Positions 56,931 to 64,000 of a stretch of 64,000 nucleotides of DNA are shown here, piece by piece. The stretch spans positions 62,001 to 126,000 of the forward strand of contig NZ_SZVI01000012.1 of the NCBI RefSeq assembly GCF_013416775.1, in the 5' to 3' direction. The position numbers and the translations under genes are program-made. This stretch comes from Rhodoferax sp. BLA1. Lineage in GTDB: Bacteria > Pseudomonadota > Gammaproteobacteria > Burkholderiales > Burkholderiaceae_C. Position 1 is the stretch's first letter, and every line of letters starts with the position of its first letter. The notes beneath the pieces are model-generated. The model had not been told where the DNA came from, ran no database searches, and saw nothing but the letters and a program-made list of their open reading frames with translations.

Positions 56931-58853
56931 ATGACCGCCGCCGCACTTCCTGCCAATGAGAATGAGCGTATCGCTCTCCTCCATGCACTGGATTTGTTGG
57001 ACTCCCCAGCGGAGCCCAGTTTTGACCGTATTACCAGACTGGTGGCTCGTACCCTGCGTGTGCCCATTGCCCTTGTATCCTTGGTGGATACCAATCGTCA
57101 ATGGTTCAAGTCGCGGGTAGGTCTGGATGCACTTGAAACTCCGCGTGAGTTTGCTTTCTGCGCACACGCCATCTTGCAGGAAAGCCCGATGATCGTCGGG
57201 GATGCGACCAAAGATGATCGTTTTGCAGACAACCCGTTGGTCATTGGCGACCCGAGCATCCGGTTTTATGCAGGCGCGCCTATTGTCACCAGTGGAGGTT
57301 TGGTACTTGGCACACTGTGCGCTATCGATTCTCAACCGCGGGTTTTGATGCAGGATGAAATTGATACGCTGATTGATCTGGCTGATTTGGTCAGCAAGGA
57401 GATTCAGCAACGTGAGACCGCCTTGCTCGCACGTACCCATATGGAGCATGCGCAATCGGCTATCGAAGTGAGTGAATCGCATTTTCGATCCATCTTTGAG
57501 CGCGCCGCACTCGGCATTGCCCTTGTGGCACCCGATGGCGGGTGGATCAGCGTCAATCAGTCCCTGTGCGATATTGTGGGCTATAGCCAAACCGAATTGC
57601 TTGGACTAACTTTTCAGGATATTACCCATCCGCAGGACCTGGAAACCGATCTGAGTCTTCTGCAACAATTGGTTGAGAGCCAAATTGACCATTACCAGCT
57701 TGAAAAACGTTATTTTCGCAAGACCGGGGAAGTGGTGTGGATCAGCCTCAGCGTCACCAAACAATTGGCGGCCAACGGTGAGCTTGAATACTTTATTTCT
57801 TTCATCGAGGATATCCATGCTCGCAAGGAGGCGGAGGCTTCCCTGGCTACGCTGCGACGAGACCTTGAACACCGCGTTGAGGAACGCACGCATGAATTGC
57901 GCACCGCCAACGAGATGCTGTCTTACAGCATGGCGCAGCAGGTCAGTTACCAAAAGGCATTGATCAAACGCGAGGCCGAGCTAAGCGCGGTGATCGAGAA
58001 CGCCAATGATGCCTACGTGTGCATGGACCAGGCGGGGGTGGTCAGTGACTGGAACCAACAGGCGCAGAATACTTTTGGCTGGTCCGCTGAAGAAGCGATT
58101 GGGCGTCGCCTGGAAGAGTTGATCATCCCGCCTCGCCTGCGTGAGGCGCACGTCGCTGGGATGAAGCGCTATCTGAGGTCCGGCGAGTCCAGGATGCTGA
58201 ATCAGCGACTCGAACTGTCCGCCATGCGTCGTGATGGCAGTACCTTGCTAGTAGAGGTGCGTGTACGGGCACTCGATCTGGATGGACAGAAAATTTTCAG
58301 TGCATTCCTGCATGACATCACAGAACGCAAGCATCATGAAGAACAGAGGGAGCATGAAGCCCGGCACGATGCGTTAACGGGGCTTCCCAATCGCCGCGCC
58401 TTGTTTGAAATACTCCCACAGGCGATAGCCCGCTCGAACAGAAACCACACCCAGACTGCTTTGTTATTTCTTGATCTGGATGGTTTTAAAGCGGTCAATG
58501 ACACGTGGGGACATGAAGCAGGTGACAGTTTATTGAAAGAGATTGCCAGCAGACTATCAAACTGTGTACGGGAAACTGATGCCGTGGCCCGGTTGGGCGG
58601 TGATGAATTTACTTTGATTCTGGAAGGGCTGTCGGGCCGTGAAGCAACTGTCTGGGTGGCAGAGAAATTATTGGAGACTATCTCAATACCTGTTCCGATT
58701 GGAGCAGCGTCAGCACAGGTTAGCGCGAGTATTGGCATTGCTTTGTATGTCCCTGATTCTGATATGTCACCAGACCAACTGGTTACTGCTGCAGACGCAG
58801 CGATGTATGAGGTCAAGCGTGCCAGCAAATCTGGTTACAGGTTTGGCAACTGA
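56931..58853 (+). CDS. GAF-PAS-PAS-GGDEF diguanylate cyclase
   Basis: A 640-residue soluble sensor. A GAF domain (about residues 20-170, LVSLVDTNRQWFKSRVG, YAGAPIVTSGGLVLGTLCAID) is followed by a PAS domain with PAC (FRSIFERAALGIALVAPDGGWISVNQ), a coiled coil (LRRDLEHRVEERTHELR), a second PAS (AVIENANDAYVCMDQAGVVSDWN) and the GGDEF domain (ARLGGDEFTLILEG). RETD five residues before GGDEF is an intact I-site. There is no EAL domain. The ATG at 56931 follows aaggggtg; the longer frame overlaps the IS flank. It makes cyclic di-GMP in response to an unknown small ligand. Confidence 0.93.
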   Translation: MTAAALPANENERIALLHALDLLDSPAEPSFDRITRLVARTLRVPIALVSLVDTNRQWFKSRVGLDALETPREFAFCAHAILQESPMIVGDATKDDRFADNPLVIGDPSIRFYAGAPIVTSGGLVLGTLCAIDSQPRVLMQDEIDTLIDLADLVSKEIQQRETALLARTHMEHAQSAIEVSESHFRSIFERAALGIALVAPDGGWISVNQSLCDIVGYSQTELLGLTFQDITHPQDLETDLSLLQQLVESQIDHYQLEKRYFRKTGEVVWISLSVTKQLAANGELEYFISFIEDIHARKEAEASLATLRRDLEHRVEERTHELRTANEMLSYSMAQQVSYQKALIKREAELSAVIENANDAYVCMDQAGVVSDWNQQAQNTFGWSAEEAIGRRLEELIIPPRLREAHVAGMKRYLRSGESRMLNQRLELSAMRRDGSTLLVEVRVRALDLDGQKIFSAFLHDITERKHHEEQREHEARHDALTGLPNRRALFEILPQAIARSNRNHTQTALLFLDLDGFKAVNDTWGHEAGDSLLKEIASRLSNCVRETDAVARLGGDEFTLILEGLSGREATVWVAEKLLETISIPVPIGAASAQVSASIGIALYVPDSDMSPDQLVTAADAAMYEVKRASKSGYRFGN

Positions 58854-59142
58854 GCACCGACTCAATAGTTGGTAGACCACCAAGCGATGCTGGCGTGCAG
58901 GCCTGTGTGCAAAAGCAGCCACCAATTCGCGTTGCTAGGTGATGCAATGATCCTTGTTCAAGTGCAAGCCCTATAGATCGGCTGGGTTAGATTTCTGATC
59001 AACAGTTAAACCTTCCGTTGAGCATCCACAAAGCGGTCACTATTCCAGCATCAAGATAGAGACTTTCTGTCCATACACTCCTCAGTGCGAGCATCGGTAA
59101 AGGAATCACATTGCGGATGTCGTCGTTGGTCAGTAATCGCGG

Positions 59143-60849
59143 TTAAAAACTCTCCCACTCCTCATTACCCGCCTTGGCACCGCTGTCATGGGTCAGGCTT
59201 GCCGGTTTGGATGCGGCTTTGGCAGCCACCTTCTTGCTCGGTGCAGACGATTTGTGTGCGCTGATCACGGTTCTGGCATGTATTGCGGGTGCTGCATAAC
59301 CTGCATCCTGCCCAGGCGTTAACTTGAACACCGCCACCGTACTCACCAGCTCCTGCGCCTGGCTCCTCAAACTGGATGCCGCTGCCGCCATCTCCTCCAC
59401 CAAGGCCGCATTCTGCTGCGTTGCCTGGTCCATCTGCGTCACCGCTTCACCGACCTGGCTCACCCCTTGGCTTTGTTCGGTACTGGCCGCACTGATCTCT
59501 CCCATGAGGTCGGTCACCCGTTTGATCGAGGTCACGACTTCTGTCATGGTGGTACCGGCCTGATCGACCAGAGCCGTGCCTTGTTCGACCCGCTCCACAC
59601 TGTTGTTGATCAAGATCTTGATTTCCTTGGCCGCTTCTGCACTGCGTCCGGCCAGGGAGCGCACTTCAGATGCCACCACCGCAAAACCACGGCCCTGTTC
59701 ACCTGCACGGGCGGCTTCGACGGCCGCATTCAAGGCCAGGATGTTGGTCTGGAAGGCAATGCCGTCAATCACGCTGATGATGTCGCTGATCTTGCGGCTG
59801 GCTTCGTTGATGCCTTTCATGGTGTCCACCACCTGGGCGACCACTTCACCACCTTGCACCGCAACAGTCGATGCACTCAAGGCCAACTGGTTGGCCTGAC
59901 GCGCGTTGTCGGCGTTTTGTTTGACGGTGGAAGACAGTTCTTCCATGGACGCAGCGGTTTCTTGCAGCGCACTGGCCTGGGATTCGGTGCGGCTGGAGAG
60001 GTCGTGGTTGCCTTGGGCAATCTCGGAGCTGGCGGTGGCGACTGATTCGGAGCCTTGGCGTACACGCTGGACCACACCAATCAGGCTGGCCTGCATGCGG
60101 GACAGGGCTTGTAACAGGTGGGCGATTTCGTCTTTGCCGTCCTGGGGCAGGGCCTGGCTCAGGTCACCTTCACCAAAACGTTGTGCGGCGGTACTGGCCA
60201 TGTCGATGCCTTTTGCAATGCCGCGCGAGATGCTCCAGCTGGCGAAGACGGCGATGCCGATGCACAGGGCCAGCAACACACCACCGACCAGGTAGAGTTG
60301 GTTGAAGATGGCTTCGATGTCATCTTGGGATTTGCTGATGCTGGCGATTTGGCCGTCCACCAGAATTTGGGAAACACGGATGTACTCTGCCGTGGCGGGC
60401 ACCAGCTTGTCGTGTACCAGCGTCTGGGTAGCGGTTTCGTCGCCAGACGCTTTCGTGGTGTACACCTGCTCGCGTACCGTTAGGTAGGATTTGCGTACGT
60501 CACCCATGGCTTCCACATGTTTCAGGGTGTCTTCGTCCTTGGCCAATTCCAGAAATTTCTTTTGTATCTCCGTGATGCTGGCGCTGGTGGCGGCCACATC
60601 CGCCTTGAAGAAATCAGCCATGGCTGGCCCGGGGGAGTATGCGATGGCCAATGCACGCACAGAGTTCTGGCGGGTGTTGGCTTGCCACCTTTCTGCCAGG
60701 TCCAGCAGCTGTGTTTCGGTTTCCATATGAGCTGTGGCCTGCGATACCTGGTGCATTCGCCACGCCGTGAAGCCGGACAAGACCAGAAAGGCGAGTGTGA
60801 TGGCGGCAAAGCCAAGGGTGAGGCGGGTGGAGATTTTCAGGTGGTTCAT
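59143..60849 (-). CDS. Methyl-accepting chemotaxis protein
   Basis: A 568-residue receptor. TM1 ([21 protein letters not shown]) and TM2 ([21 protein letters not shown]) flank a four-helix-bundle sensor of about 150 residues. HAMP and the signalling hairpin follow, with the tip [36 protein letters not shown]. The C-terminus EEWESF is a pentapeptide-like tether for CheR/CheB. I chose the ATG at 60849 ([10 protein letters not shown]); the longer frame lacks a signal. The ligand is unknown. The stretch 58854-59142 upstream of its end holds no recognisable gene. Confidence 0.94.
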   Translation of the reverse strand: MNHLKISTRLTLGFAAITLAFLVLSGFTAWRMHQVSQATAHMETETQLLDLAERWQANTRQNSVRALAIAYSPGPAMADFFKADVAATSASITEIQKKFLELAKDEDTLKHVEAMGDVRKSYLTVREQVYTTKASGDETATQTLVHDKLVPATAEYIRVSQILVDGQIASISKSQDDIEAIFNQLYLVGGVLLALCIGIAVFASWSISRGIAKGIDMASTAAQRFGEGDLSQALPQDGKDEIAHLLQALSRMQASLIGVVQRVRQGSESVATASSEIAQGNHDLSSRTESQASALQETAASMEELSSTVKQNADNARQANQLALSASTVAVQGGEVVAQVVDTMKGINEASRKISDIISVIDGIAFQTNILALNAAVEAARAGEQGRGFAVVASEVRSLAGRSAEAAKEIKILINNSVERVEQGTALVDQAGTTMTEVVTSIKRVTDLMGEISAASTEQSQGVSQVGEAVTQMDQATQQNAALVEEMAAAASSLRSQAQELVSTVAVFKLTPGQDAGYAAPAIHARTVISAHKSSAPSKKVAAKAASKPASLTHDSGAKAGNEEWESF

Positions 60850-61143
60850 GTGATATCTGTCAGGGTGGGAGGTTGCCACCATCATAGAACCGCAGGAAAC
60901 AGCTGCGTGTGCAAAAGTGCACGGTATAAACCCTTCCTTGGATGTGTGACTTGGCTTGTTTGGCTCAGGCCTCAAGTGCCTGCGGGCACATGACCAGACT
61001 GCAACCGACCTGGGTCACCCGTCATCCAGAAGGGGGCGGCCGGGCGGCAAGGGTCAGGCCGAGGCGAATGGCCCGGAAAATATCAGATGTTTTGGGTTAT
61101 GGTCCTTGTTGGATAAGCGTTAGTAGCCATCAAATAGATAGCT

Positions 61144-61340
61144 TTAGAGCGTTTCCCAGTCGGCATCGTTGCCCGGAGAGGTTGGCACTGCGGGCTTGCT
61201 CACTGATGCCGCCAGTGCGGTGGCGCTCGGGGCTGGGCGTGCTGGTCCGTCCAAGTGCTTTTTTGCGTTGGGGTGGGTTATTGCCGACAGCTTTTGCTGC
61301 GTAGGTGCCACCGCTGGCTGTACCCGCACTGGCGTCCGGT
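61144..61340 (-). pseudogene. Methyl-accepting chemotaxis protein C-terminal relic
   Basis: On the minus strand the frame ends VSKPAVPTSPGNDADWETL then TAA. An Ala/Pro/Lys-rich linker leading to DWETL is the typical end of a chemoreceptor, with the pentapeptide tether (usual form xWxxF). The signalling and sensor parts are missing, so only about the last 60 codons survive. The intact receptor next door ends EEWESF, suggesting a lost tandem paralogue. Confidence 0.6.
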
Positions 61341-61895
61341 GGCCATCCCAGATAAGCAATTGCAATTGGCAATGAACCTGCGTGGTCTACAGGTCATTGG
61401 CAGAGGAGAGGTTAACAGTTACCGCAACGATGGTCAGAGATTTCTGGAATACGCATATCAACATAGGTGGCTGTTAACGCCGATATTGGAATGACAGGGT
61501 TCTGGTACTTGTGCCGGTGACGGAGTGACACACCTGTGATGTTCTGCAAACTGCAGCGGACACCGCGTTCAAGGGTGCTTTTGCCTATCAATCCCCAACC
61601 AGTACAGACGGCTAATTGGGTATCGGCGGCAACAAACTCTCCAATGGTGGTCGCTGAAACGGTTCTCTATTGAAGAATTTTGGTTTTTTTGGTCATTCAT
61701 GGCCAATAGTCCAATGACTCCTGAAGTTGCACAACCTAAGTCAGTTTCAAGGCTCAATGCGGGTGCATACGACTGTCCAGTATCTGGCGATCTAGCTCAA
61801 GGCGGTACAACGGCCATTCACCGTGCTCGTCAAAGTGCACCATAGTGGGAAGCTCCAGTTTTAATACAGCCGACATTCGACTCACGCCCAGGGTA

Positions 61896-62018
61896 TGGTC
61901 CGCATTGTCCAATGCAGCAACCACCAGGTCGATGACACTGCGCAGTTTGGGGCCTGCGCCGGTCCGGTGCATACATGAAGTGAGACGGCCGCGTCGGTAT
62001 GGGAACGTCAGCTAGCAC
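61896..62018 (-). pseudogene. LysR-type regulator C-terminal relic, frameshifted
   Basis: One minus-strand frame gives DVPIPTRPSHFMYAPDRRRP, and the next frame continues PKLRSVIDLVVAAL. Together these match the end of LysR regulators (the usual pattern is hlvY.pdR..pklRaFiDf). The break between the frames and the absence of the DNA-binding domain make it a relic. It may once have controlled the adjacent exported-protein cluster. Confidence 0.55.
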
Positions 62019-62113
62019 CTATTTGCAGGGTTGCAGCCTATATTCGCACTGTCCGGGTCCAGTTCTGTGCCAACACTTGCAGACATGCCACTGGGCGCTG
62101 ACAGCCCGGGTGC

Positions 62114-62896
62114 TCAGCGGGACGCCGCCGCAAGGGCCTGCGTGAGCGCAACATCGGCACGTTGGGCGGCCGTTGCATCACCACGCTCAGCCAGCACCGC
62201 GACCAACTGACGCAACTGTGCAGCCGTCAGACCTGTCCGCATGCTGGCGGCCATGTGCGAGCGCAGTTGCGATTCCACGCCAGGCGTTGCGGCCAGTGCT
62301 CCGACCGTGGCTAACTCACGGCTTTGCCAGTCGAGGTTGTCGCGTTCGAAAATGTCGCCGAACAAATGGGTCTGCAGGAACTGGTTGATGGCGGGGGCAA
62401 AGTCCGTCACTGTGTTCTTGACCGGCCCGCCGGAAATTTTGGTCTGGTTGGCTGTGCCAACCGCGAGCAACTCGTCACCGGTGGGAATGGTTCGGCTTGG
62501 CTCGCGCCCCGGTGCGTCCTGAATGCCACGTTGTTTGCGCGCGTCCACCACCTTCAGCAACTCACCCAGCGCGTTGAGACTGCGCGGAAAACCGGCGTAG
62601 GCATAAAGATGTACCAGGATTTCCTTGGCTTCGCTGACGGTCAGGTCCGAGTCCAAACCCGCATGCAAAGCGGCGTTGAGCTTGGGCATGTCGCTCGCCG
62701 CCACAAAGGAGGCGATCAGCGGGATGGCTTGCTGCCTAGCGGAAAGCGTCTCTGAGCGGCTTGGTGTGGTCACGGCGAGCGGTTCCGGGTTGTTCTGAGC
62801 GGCGTAGGCAGGTGCGGTCACCAGGCCGAGACCCAGAACCATGGTGACTGCTGCCGCCCGAAAAAGGCGTTGCTTAGCGGGCGTTGTATTGTTCAT
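62114..62896 (-). CDS. Exported carboxymuconolactone-decarboxylase-like protein
   Basis: A 260-residue protein. A signal peptide (RAAAVTMVLGLGLVTAPAYA) precedes two CMD/AhpD-type helical units, LTVSEAKEILVHLYAYAGFPRSLNALGELLKV and the later LDWQSRELATVGALAATPGVESQLRSHMAASMRTGLTAAQL. The CxxC of AhpD is absent, so it is not a peroxidase of that kind. Export of this fold is unusual. It overlaps the cupin gene by 23 bases, and the two probably act together on one periplasmic substrate. The reaction is unknown. Confidence 0.88.
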   Translation of the reverse strand: MNNTTPAKQRLFRAAAVTMVLGLGLVTAPAYAAQNNPEPLAVTTPSRSETLSARQQAIPLIASFVAASDMPKLNAALHAGLDSDLTVSEAKEILVHLYAYAGFPRSLNALGELLKVVDARKQRGIQDAPGREPSRTIPTGDELLAVGTANQTKISGGPVKNTVTDFAPAINQFLQTHLFGDIFERDNLDWQSRELATVGALAATPGVESQLRSHMAASMRTGLTAAQLRQLVAVLAERGDATAAQRADVALTQALAAASR

Positions 62897-63383
62897 CGGT
62901 CACTTTCTCCATCCAGGTTACAGATTTGCCATCAACGGAGCGACCCACAGCCAAGTGGGTCATTGCTGAGTTCGCCGTAGCACCGTGCCAATGTTTAACT
63001 TCGGGCGGGCACCACACGACATCGCCTTCGCGGATGACTTGCACGGGCTTTCCCCATTCCTGCGTCAGTCCGATACCCGATGTCACCACCAGCCGCTGCC
63101 CTGCCGGATGCGTGTGCCATGCAGTGCGCGAACCGGGATCGAATGTCACATAGGCACCGTACGCATTGACGTCCTCGTTGGCGGAAAACAAGGGGTCAAC
63201 CCGCGCACGCCCGGTGAAGTAATCGGCCGATCCGTATATTGGCTTTTGTTCGCCTGCACGTGTGATGAGTTGGGCAGGGGGGCCTGATGCAACCGTTTGG
63301 CCAGCTTGGCCTTGGGGTTCGGCTGCGCTAGCAAATACAGCGACGGCACACAGGGTCATTCCCAATAAAAACGGTTTCTTCAT
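62874..63383 (-). CDS. Exported cupin protein
   Basis: A 169-residue protein. A signal peptide (KPFLLGMTLCAVAVFASA) precedes a cupin barrel with the metal-binding pattern AWHTHPAGQRLVV (His-x-His), EWGKPVQVIREGDVVWCPPEVKHWHG (Glu/His set) and a conserved C-terminal region. It probably binds a transition metal in the periplasm. The ATG at 63383 gives the clean signal; a start 12 codons earlier is less likely. It lies between the DUF4405-like gene and the CMD-like gene on the same strand. Confidence 0.9.
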   Translation of the reverse strand: MKKPFLLGMTLCAVAVFASAAEPQGQAGQTVASGPPAQLITRAGEQKPIYGSADYFTGRARVDPLFSANEDVNAYGAYVTFDPGSRTAWHTHPAGQRLVVTSGIGLTQEWGKPVQVIREGDVVWCPPEVKHWHGATANSAMTHLAVGRSVDGKSVTWMEKVTDEQYNAR

Positions 63384-63425
63384 AAGCACGAGTCCTTTCT
63401 GTAAAACTTGGTTGGTCATAGATGC

Positions 63426-64000
63426 TCAGTTGGCTGCGTTTTCGGTGACGCGTACACGCTTTGCGCGCTGCGTCCACAACACAAAGTAGTAGCTGACAGC
63501 CGCATAAAGCCCCGCTACTGCTGAGCAATGCAGAAAAAAACCTGCGGAGGATTCCCCAAAATCCCACCAGTCCGGGAGCGGCTGAAGGAAGAGCTTCGAG
63601 CCGATATTCAGGACGAACGAACTGCGAATGCCCTGGATCGTGATGGCCACGGCGGCGAGCCGCAGTACCCAGGTTCGTGCTGAACTTGCGGACTTGATTC
63701 CACTTACAGCGCGCGCCATGCCCATGAGCATGGTCCAACGCGTGCCAACGTGAGCGCCAAGGATGATGAGTCCCCAATAAGCGGCCAACGCGTGGATTTG
63801 CTTTACACGAAAGGAGTTGTTCAGTTCCAATGCGGTGAACAAGGCGTTGGAGACCATCACACTCGTCACCAGCAAGGTCAGCATGACTGTCGCCAAGCAC
63901 ACCACAACGGCCCTGTTGATGACACTGCGTGCATCCAGCGGGCCGTGTACCAGCCCTGCGTACCAGCGGCGATTGAACACGTTATGCACCACCAGCAGTA
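63426..64000 (-). CDS. DUF4405-like membrane protein (5' truncated by window end)
   Basis: The frame is open to the right edge, reading LLVVHNVFNRRWYAGL, so the N-terminus lies outside the window. At least four membrane helices follow, with His residues in HNVFNRRWY and QIHALAAYWGLIILGAHVGTRW that could ligate heme. DUF4405 members often resemble cytochrome b-type membrane anchors. It is upstream of the cupin and CMD-like genes and likely forms one operon with them. Confidence 0.75.
   Translation of the reverse strand, partial: LLVVHNVFNRRWYAGLVHGPLDARSVINRAVVVCLATVMLTLLVTSVMVSNALFTALELNNSFRVKQIHALAAYWGLIILGAHVGTRWTMLMGMARAVSGIKSASSARTWVLRLAAVAITIQGIRSSFVLNIGSKLFLQPLPDWWDFGESSAGFFLHCSAVAGLYAAVSYYFVLWTQRAKRVRVTENAAN

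Larger units (their letters stand above)
60850..62113. other. Gene-poor stretch with relics
   Basis: These 1264 bases hold a chemoreceptor tail relic, a LysR tail relic and one decayed intergenic repeat at about 61101-61131 (ggtccttgttggataagcgttagtagccat). I see no intact gene. The section 61345-61890 shows nothing recognisable. Confidence 0.65.

Overview
The window reads as chromosomal DNA of a betaproteobacterium of the order Burkholderiales, most likely a Rhodoferax-like member of the Comamonadaceae. This placement is inferred from protein character (a Burkholderiales-style Crp/Fnr regulator, DUF3750, a TAXI-TRAP transporter, beta-type atp operon), the GC-rich base composition, and an intergenic repeat built on AGCCCTTAT/ATAAGGGCT plus TAGCTAT that I associate with this family. 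No 16S rRNA is present to settle it.

Layout. 1-0.9 kb: end of a kinase/ATPase gene. 1.0-11.1 kb: a cobalamin riboswitch followed by a tightly overlapping 12-gene corrinoid operon (cbiM, cobM, cbiX, cobH, cbiD, cbiET, cobI, cbiG split in two, cobJ, a 2Fe-2S ferredoxin, cobA). It is the anaerobic (early cobalt) route with no precorrin-6A reductase in sight. 11.2-12.9 kb: Crp/Fnr regulator and an exported DUF3750 protein. 13.0-15.5 kb: an OLD-like AAA ATPase plus TOPRIM-like DUF4276 pair, framed by two ~165 bp direct repeats that each carry the htpG 3' end and its terminator. This is a candidate defence module inserted beside htpG. 15.4-23.8 kb: htpG, TAXI-TRAP transporter, D-amino acid aminotransferase, EamA exporter, AraC regulator. 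23.9-31.3 kb: small lipoprotein, YkvA-like protein, SWIM-SNF2 helicase, lipA-lipB-ybeD. 31.4-38.7 kb: complete atpIBEFHAGDC operon with terminator. 38.7-42.9 kb: lemA/TPM operon, SnoaL-like protein, YheT-type hydrolase and partner.

43.0-52.7 kb looks acquired. It begins at a tRNA-Arg(CCG) gene with a duplicated 5' half, then carries an RND efflux operon (outer-membrane factor, adaptor, pump) divergent from a mipA-response regulator-sensor kinase operon. Between them lie four TTACC half-sites with 11 bp spacing, arranged as a large palindrome, probably the binding site of the local OmpR-type regulator. 53.1-60.8 kb: two diguanylate cyclases around an IS1182-type insertion sequence, and a chemoreceptor. 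60.9-62.1 kb is a gene graveyard with a chemoreceptor tail relic and a frameshifted LysR tail relic. 62.1-64.0 kb: exported carboxymuconolactone-decarboxylase-like protein, exported cupin, and a DUF4405-like membrane protein running off the edge.

The strongest candidates for a little-described system are the ATPase/DUF4276 module with its htpG-derived flanks and the efflux/MipA two-component island with its palindromic direct-repeat operator.
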